From an uncultured bacterium (lineage in GTDB: Bacteria; Spirochaetota; Spirochaetia; Sphaerochaetales; Sphaerochaetaceae), in contig CAJMOS010000030.1 of NCBI GenBank assembly GCA_905215015.1, positions 1-25,619 on the forward strand: 25,619 nucleotides of DNA. The letters run 5' to 3'. Made by a program: the position numbers and the translations under genes. The notes beneath the pieces are model-generated. The model made no database searches and had not been told where the DNA came from. It worked only from the letters and a program-made list of their open reading frames with translations. Within the stretch, counting starts at the first letter, position 1. Each line of letters opens with the position of its first letter. Below, piece after piece: positions 8,544 through 15,738 of this stretch.

Positions 8544-9581
8544 ATGAAAAGGATGGCGTTGGTGCTGACAGGACTGTGTCTCGCCTCGTTGGCGTTCGCA
8601 CAAGGGACCAAGGAGACTGCCGCTTCCGGGCAGCCGGCAAAGAGTGACCGACTCGTGCTGATCACCTCGACCGCGGCGGACAATTTGCATGCGGTCGTCC
8701 CTGCATTCGAGCAGAAGTACGGGGTGAAGGTCGACATCATTACCGGGAGTACCGGCGAGGTCTATTCCCGCATTCAGGCGGAGAAGGACAATCCTTCCAC
8801 GGATATCACCTGGATCGGGGAATACTACGCGCTGAAGGATCCCCAGTTCTTCGAGCCCTACGTGTCGAGCCATGATGGGGAGTACCCCGAGAAATTCCGC
8901 AACACCTCGGGCATTTTCACCGCGGTGAACGGTACCTGCCCGGTGATCATCTACAACACGAAGCTGGTCTCCAAGGATATCAAGGGGTACGGCGACCTTC
9001 TGGATCCGTCCTTGAAGGGACAGATCGCGTTTGGCGACGCGGGAACTTCCTCGTCCGCCTACAACCACCTGGAGAACATGCTGCTTGACTTCGGCAAAGG
9101 CGACGTGGATGCGCAGGCCGGGTGGGACTACGTGGCATCGTTGCTGAAGCAGCTGGATGGACGTATCGTCAACAGCAGTTCGGTGACCTACAAGGGCGTG
9201 GTGAGCGGCGAGTACGCCGTCGGTCTGGCCTGGGACGCGCCGGCGCTCCAGCTGGTTTCCGCCGGCACTCCGGACGTGAAGTTCTGCTACATGTCCGAAG
9301 GCTCCGCTTCGAAGCTTTCCGGCATGTGCATCGTCAAGGGCGCGAAGAATATGGAGAACGCCAAGCTGTTTGTCGACTTCATCTCCTCCAAGGAGGGACA
9401 GGAGCTGATCGCGAAACAGACCGCCGGCGCCAATCCGGTACGCACCGACGTCGAGCTGCCGGATTCCAAGGCGATCATGAAGAGCGCCAACATCTTCCCG
9501 GTGGACGCCGTATGGTCGAGCGGAATCAAGAAGGGCGTGCAGGAGAAGTTCACCAATTTGCTGATGGACATCATGAAATAA
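8544..9581 (+). CDS. Periplasmic substrate-binding protein, AfuA/FbpA class
   Basis: A 345-residue extracellular solute-binding protein of ABC importers. Residues 1-19 form a signal peptide with an AFA/QG signal-peptidase-I site and no lipobox. The mature part has the class pattern DRLVLITSTAADN, GSTGEVYSRIQAEKDNP (68-84), DITWIGEYYAL and GVVSGEYAVGLAWDAP. This class includes ferric-ion binders (FbpA) and the sugar-phosphate binder AfuA. The Tyr-Tyr iron ligand pair of the FbpA C-terminal half is not visible; the only YY is at 94-95. That argues against iron. Its coupling to murQ and an RpiR regulator points to a phosphorylated sugar or amino sugar. AAGGGGG at 8531-8537 lies 6 nt before the ATG. 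First gene of the operon. Confidence 0.85.
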   Translation: MKRMALVLTGLCLASLAFAQGTKETAASGQPAKSDRLVLITSTAADNLHAVVPAFEQKYGVKVDIITGSTGEVYSRIQAEKDNPSTDITWIGEYYALKDPQFFEPYVSSHDGEYPEKFRNTSGIFTAVNGTCPVIIYNTKLVSKDIKGYGDLLDPSLKGQIAFGDAGTSSSAYNHLENMLLDFGKGDVDAQAGWDYVASLLKQLDGRIVNSSSVTYKGVVSGEYAVGLAWDAPALQLVSAGTPDVKFCYMSEGSASKLSGMCIVKGAKNMENAKLFVDFISSKEGQELIAKQTAGANPVRTDVELPDSKAIMKSANIFPVDAVWSSGIKKGVQEKFTNLLMDIMK

Positions 9582-9599
9582 CGGACTGGGGGCGTGTCG

Positions 9600-10673
9600 A
9601 TGAGTGTCGCGATCCACATTGCGCATGCGCGCAAGGTATATGGCGGGAATGTCATCATTCCGGATTTGAGCCTGGACGTCGAGGAGGGCGAGTTCTTCAC
9701 GTTGCTCGGCTCTTCGGGATGTGGCAAGACCACACTGCTGCGCATGATTGCCGGTTTCAATACCATTGAGGGAGGCGATTTCTTCTTCAACGGACAGCGC
9801 ATCAACGACATCCCCCGCAACAAGAGGAACATCGGCATGGTCTTCCAGAACTATGCCGTGTTCCCCCATATGACGACGTTTGAGAATGTGGCGTTCGGCC
9901 TGGAACAACGGCACGTCAAGGATCCCGAGAAGACAAGGCGCGTGGAGGAGATGCTCGATATGGTGCAGATTTCCGCGCTTCGGGACCGGAAGCCCCAGAA
10001 CATGTCCGGCGGACAGCAACAGCGTATCGCCCTCGCCAGGGCCATCGTCATCCAGCCAGACGTGCTGCTGATGGACGAGCCCCTCTCCAACCTGGACGCG
10101 AAACTTCGCATCGAGATGCGTGGAGCGATCAGGTCCATCCAGAAACAGTCGGGAATCACCACGGTATACGTCACCCACGACCAGAGCGAGGCCCTCGCGG
10201 TCAGCGACCGTATCGCCATCATGCACAAGGGTGTCATCCAGCAGGTGGGGACTCCTCTTGAGGTGTATTGCCACCCGAGCAATCTGTTCTGCGCCACCTT
10301 CATCGGAGAGAGCAACATGCTGGAAGCGACCGCGCTCGGCGGACGCGGGATACGGTTCCCGGATGGCGGGCGCATGAAGATTCCATTCCTTTCCGAACGG
10401 GTGGAGGAGGGCCGCAAGGTAAGCGTGTGCGTGCGTCCCGACGAGTTCGTGTTCTCCTATACGGCGGTGTCCGCAAATGTGTTTACCCGTACCTTCCTTC
10501 GATCCTCGTACGAGTATCAGGTCGTGTTGCCGGATGGGATCGCCGTGAAAGTCGAGACCGGCACCCACCATGCGGTTCTCGATGTGGACCAGCCTGTCCA
10601 CCTTTCCTTCGATCCTTCCGTCGTCAACGTCTTCGACGGGGAGAGTGGGGATTCCCTGATGGCTAAGGAGTGA
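9600..10673 (+). CDS. ABC importer ATPase (AfuC/FbpC-like)
   Basis: A 357-residue ATPase that powers the importer at the inner face of the membrane. Walker A is GSSGCGKT (37-44), the Q-loop Gln83, the signature SGGQQQR (136-142), Walker B LLMDEP (156-161) with the D-loop SNLD after it, and the switch His in VTHDQSEAL. The C-terminal 110 residues form a TOBE-type regulatory domain. ATG 9600 is taken over GTG 9594, with GGGGG upstream at 9588-9592. It starts 18 nt after the binding protein, and its stop lies 5 nt before the permease ATG. Confidence 0.92.
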   Translation: MSVAIHIAHARKVYGGNVIIPDLSLDVEEGEFFTLLGSSGCGKTTLLRMIAGFNTIEGGDFFFNGQRINDIPRNKRNIGMVFQNYAVFPHMTTFENVAFGLEQRHVKDPEKTRRVEEMLDMVQISALRDRKPQNMSGGQQQRIALARAIVIQPDVLLMDEPLSNLDAKLRIEMRGAIRSIQKQSGITTVYVTHDQSEALAVSDRIAIMHKGVIQQVGTPLEVYCHPSNLFCATFIGESNMLEATALGGRGIRFPDGGRMKIPFLSERVEEGRKVSVCVRPDEFVFSYTAVSANVFTRTFLRSSYEYQVVLPDGIAVKVETGTHHAVLDVDQPVHLSFDPSVVNVFDGESGDSLMAKE

Positions 10674-10678
10674 GGAAA

Positions 10679-12328
10679 ATGAGAAAAGTCCGCTCTGATT
10701 ACTGGGCCTTGGTGACTGGTCTCTCCATCGCTTTCTTCCTGCTTTTCTTCATCTATCCTGTCTCCCGTGTCTTCGTGAACAGTGTCTATGATTTCAAGAC
10801 CGGCACGTTCTCTCTGGACGCGTTCCGGAAGTTCTTCAGCAAGACATATTACACCTCGACCATCGCGAACAGCTTCAAGGTGACGACGGCCGCGACCCTG
10901 GTCACGCTTCTTACCGGTTCCCTGATGGCGTACATCATGTCCACGGTCTCGATCCGTGGCAAGCGTGTCATCGACCTGATGGTCATCGTTTCCATCCTGT
11001 CCCCTCCGTTCATCGGAGCCTATTCGTGGATCATCCTTCTCGGACGCGCGGGCATCGTCACCAAGGCGCTGAATGCCGCTTTTCATGTGCGCCTGCCGGG
11101 AATTTATGGCTTTATGGGAATCCTGCTTGTCTTCACGGTGAAGATGACGCCGCTGATGTATCTGTTCGTGTCGGGGGCGCTCAAGAAGATCGACGCCTCC
11201 CTGGTCGAGTGCGCGGAGGGTTTGGGATGCGTGGGTTTCCAGAAACTCCGGAAAATCGTCTTTCCGCTGGTGCTGCCCACCATCCTGAGTTCCGCGTTCC
11301 TGGTCTTCATGCGCATTTTCTGCGATTTCGGTACCCCGATGCTTATCGGAGAAGGATACCGCACGGTACCGGTCCTGATCTACAACTCGTTCATCGGGGA
11401 AATGGACCAGGACTACGCCTTCGCCGCGGCCATGAGCGTGATCGTCATCGCCTTCAGCGTGGTGGTCTTTGTCACGCAGCAGGTCATCGCCAATCGTTCC
11501 ACCATCGAGATGAGTTCGCTTCGTCCTCCGGTTCCCGAACGGAAGAAAGGGGCGTGGAACCTGCTCGCCCATCTGTTTGTCTGGCTGGTCGCGGTGCTGT
11601 CGGTGCTTCCCCTGTGCGTCGTCGTGGTCCAGTCCTTCAAGAAGACCGACGGCATCGTCTACCTCAACCGGTTCTCCTTGGAAAGCTACCGGAACGCATT
11701 CTCCAGCGTCGGCTACTCGATCCTCAACACCTTCACCTATTCGTTCGCAGCCATGTGCTTCATCCTGGTCGTCGGCGTCCTGTTCAGTTACGCCTCGGTA
11801 CGGCATCCCTGCAAGGCGACGAAGGTGCTGGATGTGGTCACGACACTGCCCTATATCATTCCCGGTTCCATCATGGGCATCTCGCTGATCCTTGGTTTCA
11901 ACAAGCGGCCGTTGCTGTTGACGGGTACCGCCCTCATCATGATTGTCGCCTACATCGTGCGCCGTATGCCCTATACCATCCGCAGCAGCAGCGCGATCCT
12001 CCGGCAGCTGGATCCATCCCTTGAGGAGGCCGCCGTGAGCCTGGGGGCGAGCGATACCACCAGTTTCTGGAAGATCACCTTTCCGGTGATGTTGCCGGGA
12101 GTCACCTCTGGCGCGTTGATGAGCTGGATGAGCATCATCACCGAGTTGTCGGCGACCGTGTTGCTCTACACCACGAAGACCCAGACCATCTCGATCGCCA
12201 TCTACCAGGAGGTCATCCGGGGAAACGAAGGGGTGGCCTGCGCGCTCTCCACGATCCTGCTTGCGACGACGGTCATCGCGCTTTCCCTCTTTTTCAAGCT
12301 GAGCGGCAAGAGGGAGATTTCGTTATGA
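10679..12328 (+). CDS. ABC importer permease, two fused membrane domains (AfuB/FbpB-like)
   Basis: A 549-residue inner-membrane permease with two BPD_transp_1 domains in one chain, about twelve helices. Both cytoplasmic EAA loops that dock the ATPase are visible: ECAEGLGCVGFQKLRKIVFP (177-196) and EEAAVSLGASDTTSFWKITFP (from 449). The fused layout is standard for the ferric/AfuB class, so no separate second permease is missing. ATG 10679 follows AAGGAG (10665-10670) by 8 nt; GTG 10670 is less likely. The stop overlaps the regulator start as ATGA (12325-12328), indicating translational coupling. Confidence 0.9.
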   Translation: MRKVRSDYWALVTGLSIAFFLLFFIYPVSRVFVNSVYDFKTGTFSLDAFRKFFSKTYYTSTIANSFKVTTAATLVTLLTGSLMAYIMSTVSIRGKRVIDLMVIVSILSPPFIGAYSWIILLGRAGIVTKALNAAFHVRLPGIYGFMGILLVFTVKMTPLMYLFVSGALKKIDASLVECAEGLGCVGFQKLRKIVFPLVLPTILSSAFLVFMRIFCDFGTPMLIGEGYRTVPVLIYNSFIGEMDQDYAFAAAMSVIVIAFSVVVFVTQQVIANRSTIEMSSLRPPVPERKKGAWNLLAHLFVWLVAVLSVLPLCVVVVQSFKKTDGIVYLNRFSLESYRNAFSSVGYSILNTFTYSFAAMCFILVVGVLFSYASVRHPCKATKVLDVVTTLPYIIPGSIMGISLILGFNKRPLLLTGTALIMIVAYIVRRMPYTIRSSSAILRQLDPSLEEAAVSLGASDTTSFWKITFPVMLPGVTSGALMSWMSIITELSATVLLYTTKTQTISIAIYQEVIRGNEGVACALSTILLATTVIALSLFFKLSGKREISL

Positions 12329-13164
12329 TCACGCGGTTGAAGGAAATCCGTAACTCGCTGTCCGACAAGGACCGGGCTGTGGCCGATTACCTGATCGGGC
12401 ATGCTCCCGAGGTGCTCAACCTTTCCATCGGCACCCTAGGGGAGCGTGCCGGTGTCTCCGCAGCCACGGTCAGCCGCTTCGCCAAGACCCTGTTCGGGAT
12501 GACCTTCCCCCAGCTGAAGGTGGCCCTTGCGCAGGATGTGGCGGGAGGTGGCGGCAAGCAGGAGGATTACGCCTTGTCCCTCCAGAGCGGCATGGACCAG
12601 ATTCAGCACCAGCTGGCAGCGAACCTGCACCAGCTGTTCTTGGAAACCTGCCTCCTGAATCCGGCATCGAGGTTTTCCGAAATCGCGGGATGGATCGCCA
12701 AGGCGAAGCATGTGTACCTGTTTGGCATCGGCGCCAGCGGACTGGCGGTCCAGGATCTTGCCCAGAAACTGGTCAAGCTGGGCAAGAGGACGAGCTTCAA
12801 CATGGATTCCAACCTGGCGATCCTCAATTCCTCGCTCTGCACGGAGGAGGATTTTGTCATCGCCATCAGTTACAGCGGACTGTCCAAGGAAGTCCTGCTT
12901 CCCGCGAGGAAAGCCAAATCCTGCGGGTGCCCCGTGCTTGCGATCACCAGCACCGAGAAGAATCCGTTGCGGCGTATCGCGGACTATGAGCTCGTGGTGC
13001 CGCTGGCGGAATCGAAGATTGTCCGCATCACGGCAATCTACTCGCGGTACGGGCAGTTCTTTCTGGTGGACCAGCTGTTCCTCGCGGTGATGAAGGAGCT
13101 TGGCGCCGAGCCGGAGGAGTTCTATGACCGTTACAACGACTTGTTGCTTGAACTCAAGAAATGA
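12325..13164 (+). CDS. RpiR/MurR-family transcriptional regulator
   Basis: A 279-residue regulator. The N-terminal RpiR helix-turn-helix (about 1-77) contains VADYLIGHAPEVLNLSIGTLG and then AGVSAATVSRFAKTLF. The C-terminal SIS sugar-phosphate-binding domain (about 115-255) contains HVYLFGIGASGLAVQDLAQKL and AISYSGLSKEVL. Proteins of this family sense sugar phosphates; E. coli MurR responds to MurNAc-6-phosphate. It sits between the permease (4 bp overlap) and murQ, so it most likely controls this operon and senses the imported ligand or its derivative. A palindrome at the operon promoter (8494-8516) is the candidate site. Confidence 0.9.
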   Translation: MITRLKEIRNSLSDKDRAVADYLIGHAPEVLNLSIGTLGERAGVSAATVSRFAKTLFGMTFPQLKVALAQDVAGGGGKQEDYALSLQSGMDQIQHQLAANLHQLFLETCLLNPASRFSEIAGWIAKAKHVYLFGIGASGLAVQDLAQKLVKLGKRTSFNMDSNLAILNSSLCTEEDFVIAISYSGLSKEVLLPARKAKSCGCPVLAITSTEKNPLRRIADYELVVPLAESKIVRITAIYSRYGQFFLVDQLFLAVMKELGAEPEEFYDRYNDLLLELKK

Positions 13165-13175
13165 AGGAGGCCGTG

Positions 13176-14072
13176 ATGATTCCTGTAACCGAACAGGTCA
13201 ACCCGTGCTCGAAGGGTATTGACACGAAACCTACGCTGGACATCCTGCGGATCATGAACGACCAGGACAAGCAGGTGGCCTTCGCCGTCGAGAAGTCGCT
13301 ATCCTCCATCGCTCCGCTGGTCGACCGGATCGTGGAGGCGTTCCATGCGGGCGGACGGCTGGTCTATATCGGGGCGGGCACCAGCGGCCGCCTCGGCGTG
13401 CTGGACGCCTCGGAGTGCCCTCCGACTTTCGGAGTGCCCCATTCCCTGGTGGTCGGCATCATCGCGGGTGGCGAGAAAGCGCTCCGCTTCTCGGTGGAGA
13501 ACGCCGAGGACGACGAGGAAGGGGGGAAGGCGGATTTGGAGCATATCGGTCTTTCCAGCCGGGACGTGGTGGTGGGGCTGACCGCGAGCGGAAGGGCGCC
13601 GTATGTGGTCGGCGCGCTTTCCTATGCCCGTTCCCTGCATGCATCCACCGCCAGCATCGCCTGCAACGTTGATGCCAAGACCTTCGCGGTAAGCGATTTC
13701 CCCATCTATGTGGATGTGGGGCCGGAAATCATCACTGGCAGTACCCGTCTGAAAAGTGGTACCGCGGAGAAGATGGTCCTCAACATGCTGACCACCGCGG
13801 CAATGATCAGGATGGGGTATGTCTACGACAACTACATGGTCAACCTGAAGGCTTCCAACAGCAAGCTCAACGAGCGGGCCAAGCGATTGGTACGGAGCAT
13901 CTCGGGATGTTCGGAAGCGGAGACGGAACGCGCGTGGGACGCCAGCGGGAAAAGCGTGCCGGTGGCGGTACTGGTCGCCCGCTATGGGATGGATGCCGCA
14001 TCAGCGAGGAAACTCCTGGAAGCCAGCGGAGGCAACCTGCATACAGCCTTGGAAACCGTCGGAACGCAATGA
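13176..14072 (+). CDS. murQ: N-acetylmuramic acid 6-phosphate etherase
   Basis: A 298-residue cytosolic lyase that cleaves the lactyl ether of MurNAc-6-phosphate to give GlcNAc-6-phosphate and D-lactate in cell-wall recycling or scavenging. Signatures: TEQVNP near the start, YIGAGTSGRLGVLDASE (64-80), GLTASGRAPYV, TGSTRLKSGTAEKM and NSKLNERAKRLV. Glu80 and Glu111 occupy the places of the two catalytic glutamates of E. coli MurQ (Glu83, Glu114). The length is normal. ATG 13176 is chosen because AAGGAGG (13164-13170) lies 5 nt upstream; an earlier in-frame ATG at 13161 overlaps the regulator stop. Its presence in the importer operon is the main clue to the transported substrate. Confidence 0.95.
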   Translation: MIPVTEQVNPCSKGIDTKPTLDILRIMNDQDKQVAFAVEKSLSSIAPLVDRIVEAFHAGGRLVYIGAGTSGRLGVLDASECPPTFGVPHSLVVGIIAGGEKALRFSVENAEDDEEGGKADLEHIGLSSRDVVVGLTASGRAPYVVGALSYARSLHASTASIACNVDAKTFAVSDFPIYVDVGPEIITGSTRLKSGTAEKMVLNMLTTAAMIRMGYVYDNYMVNLKASNSKLNERAKRLVRSISGCSEAETERAWDASGKSVPVAVLVARYGMDAASARKLLEASGGNLHTALETVGTQ

Positions 14073-14097
14073 CTTTTCCTGACGCTTTGGGTACAAT
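14069..14097 (+). promoter_or_regulatory. Possible promoter of the FGGY kinase gene
   Basis: ATGACT (14069-14074), a 17 bp spacer and TACAAT (14092-14097) lie 23 bp before the kinase start. The -10 is good and the -35 weak. It would let the kinase and the glutaredoxin-like gene be expressed apart from murQ. Confidence 0.4.
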
Positions 14098-14120
14098 GCC
14101 ATCCAATAAGGGGAATAGTC

Positions 14121-15341
14121 ATGCTTTCACTGGATATTGGGACCACGAAGATCTGCCTGATGGAGCTGAACGACGAGAACTCCGTGCTCGACACCAAGGT
14201 GGTGGGCAACAAGGGCACGGTTGTTGATGACGGGTTCTGCCACGAGCAGGACGCCGACGTGATTTTTGGTCAGGTGCAGGCGTTGCTGAAGGGAAAGGAA
14301 CAGGACCACCTGGCCCTTACCGGGCAGATGCACGGTTTCGTCCTGATCGACAAGGACGGAAATGCGAAGAGTCCCTGCATCACATGGCGTGACCAGCGCA
14401 TCAAGGGCATGCACCTGCCTGGCGACCCGGAACGGACCGGCTGCAGGATCCATCGCGGGTATGCCGCTGGGACGCTGGTCTGGATGCAGAAACAGGGACG
14501 GGACCTGAAGGGCCTGCGTGCGATAAGCCTTCCCGGATACATCCAGGGCAAACTGACGGGTGATTTCTCCATCGACGACGAGAACGCCGCAAGCTGGGGT
14601 ATCTACGACGTGAAGGCCCACACGTGGGACTGGAATCTTGTCGACCAGCTCGGACTTCCCCACGAGGTGCTTCCCGAGATCATCCCCAGTGCCAGCATCG
14701 TCGGCCTTGGCGGAAAGCTGGTCGTCCACGCTCCGGTCGGGGACAACCAGGCAAGTGTCTGGTATGTGACCCAAGGTGGCGGAGCTGCCGTGTTGAACTT
14801 GGGTGATGGCGGACAGATGTCGATTCCTGTCAAGACCTTCGCCTACCGCTCCGGGCGGGAATGCCGGCCGATGCCCGATGGATCCTTCATCCAGGTCTAC
14901 TCCTCGCTCTGTGGCGGATGGGCCTACAACTATCTGAAGGATCTGGTGAAGGAAATCCTCGGCGTTTTCGGCCAGCAGGTGGATGACGACACGATTCTGG
15001 ACAAGATGACCGAGCTGGCCTCGCAGAGCGACCATAGCCTGGCGGTCAACACCCGTTTCGCCGGTACCCGCGAGGACGCAACGCTCAAGGGTTCCATCAC
15101 CGACATCGACCAGCAGAACCTTACCCTGGGGAACCTCGCCTACGGCTTTCTGGAAGGCATGGCGCGTGAGCTGCGCGATTCGACCGACTGGAAGGGACCG
15201 GTCTTCGCCACCGGATTGTCCGTGCGGAAGAACGCCGTGCTCCAGCAGATCATCAGGAACATGTTCCCGACGACGGTCGTGCCCCGTCGCATGAAGCAGG
15301 AAGAGGCCGCCTATGGCGCCGCCCTGCTGGTCAGGAACTGA
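14121..15341 (+). CDS. FGGY-family carbohydrate kinase (sedoheptulokinase-like)
   Basis: A 406-residue ATP-dependent sugar kinase. The phosphate-1 loop is LDIGTTK (4-10). GQMHGFVL and TWRDQR (88-93) carry the catalytic base Asp91. The second-half ATP motif reads LGDGGQ instead of the common GTSGQ-like form. ATGLSVRKNAVL and EEAAYGAALL close the fold. The GQMHG pattern and the RKN helix look most like sedoheptulokinases, but at 406 residues it is about 70-90 shorter than classical FGGY kinases. AAGGGG precedes the ATG. It lies 48 bp after murQ in the same direction. Its substrate is unknown. Context suggests a sugar related to the importer, and FGGY kinases are not a known MurNAc kinase class. 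Confidence 0.8.
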   Translation: MLSLDIGTTKICLMELNDENSVLDTKVVGNKGTVVDDGFCHEQDADVIFGQVQALLKGKEQDHLALTGQMHGFVLIDKDGNAKSPCITWRDQRIKGMHLPGDPERTGCRIHRGYAAGTLVWMQKQGRDLKGLRAISLPGYIQGKLTGDFSIDDENAASWGIYDVKAHTWDWNLVDQLGLPHEVLPEIIPSASIVGLGGKLVVHAPVGDNQASVWYVTQGGGAAVLNLGDGGQMSIPVKTFAYRSGRECRPMPDGSFIQVYSSLCGGWAYNYLKDLVKEILGVFGQQVDDDTILDKMTELASQSDHSLAVNTRFAGTREDATLKGSITDIDQQNLTLGNLAYGFLEGMARELRDSTDWKGPVFATGLSVRKNAVLQQIIRNMFPTTVVPRRMKQEEAAYGAALLVRN

Positions 15342-15351
15342 GGAGGAAAAA

Positions 15352-15654
15352 ATGCTTGTTGTCTACGGAATCCAGTCCTGCGAAACGTGCAGGGAGATGA
15401 AAGAGGCCTTCGACAAGGCCGGTGTGCCATACGTCTACAAGAATTTCAGCGAGAACATCCAGAACCTGAAGGATTTCCTGAAGCTCCGCGATTCCCTCCC
15501 GCTCTTCGACGAGGTCAAGGCCCGGGGCGGGGTAGGCACCCCCTGCCTGGTTGACGACGACGGGAAGGTGACCCTGGACTGGGAGCAATTCCTGCCTGCG
15601 GGCTTCAAAATGGAGGAGCGGAAGGCCTGCTCCAGGGACGGAAAGAACTGCTGA
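15352..15654 (+). CDS. Small glutaredoxin-like thiol protein
   Basis: A 100-residue protein with a thioredoxin-fold start (MLVVYGIQSCETCREM). The active-site pair is CETC (Cys10, Cys13), a cis-Pro-like segment GGVGTPCLVDDDGKV follows, and a Cys-rich tail ends in KACSRDGKNC. It resembles short glutaredoxin-related proteins of anaerobes. An AGGAGG site lies 6 nt before the start, and the gene begins 10 nt after the kinase stop, so the two are co-transcribed. Its role next to sugar genes is not clear; thiol repair or a redox partner is possible. Confidence 0.75.
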   Translation: MLVVYGIQSCETCREMKEAFDKAGVPYVYKNFSENIQNLKDFLKLRDSLPLFDEVKARGGVGTPCLVDDDGKVTLDWEQFLPAGFKMEERKACSRDGKNC

Positions 15655-15698
15655 GGCAAGAATCGTCTCTGGTTGCAAAAGCTGTCAATCCGATTCCC

Positions 15699-15728
15699 TT
15701 GGACGGCAGCCCCGAAAGGGGCTATGCT
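15699..15728 (+). promoter_or_regulatory. Promoter of the flavin oxidoreductase gene (near-leaderless)
   Basis: TTGGAC (15699-15704), an 18 bp spacer and TATGCT (15723-15728) end 10 nt before ATG 15739. No Shine-Dalgarno lies at a useful distance. The spacer contains the perfect inverted repeat annotated separately at 15708-15723. Confidence 0.5.
15708..15723. repeat. Perfect inverted repeat with GAAA centre
   Basis: AGCCCC-GAAA-GGGGCT is a perfect 6 bp inverted repeat. As RNA it would be a tetraloop hairpin, possibly a terminator for the kinase-glutaredoxin unit, though no T-tract follows. As DNA it fills the promoter spacer of the next gene and could be a repressor site. Confidence 0.6.
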
Positions 15729-15738
15729 TTCCAGCATC

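Noticed and set aside
8520..10601. Minus-strand open frame of 693 codons opposite the ABC genes
   Set aside because: It overlaps two well-defined ABC genes, has no family features, and is a GC-bias shadow.
8544..12328. A plain ferric-iron importer
   Set aside because: The family resemblance is real, but the binding protein lacks the visible Tyr-Tyr iron ligands and the operon is fused to sugar genes. Iron is kept only as the alternative.
15673..15701. TTGCAA at 15673 as the -35 of the flavin oxidoreductase gene
   Set aside because: No acceptable -10 lies 16-18 bp downstream; TTGGAC/TATGCT fits better.
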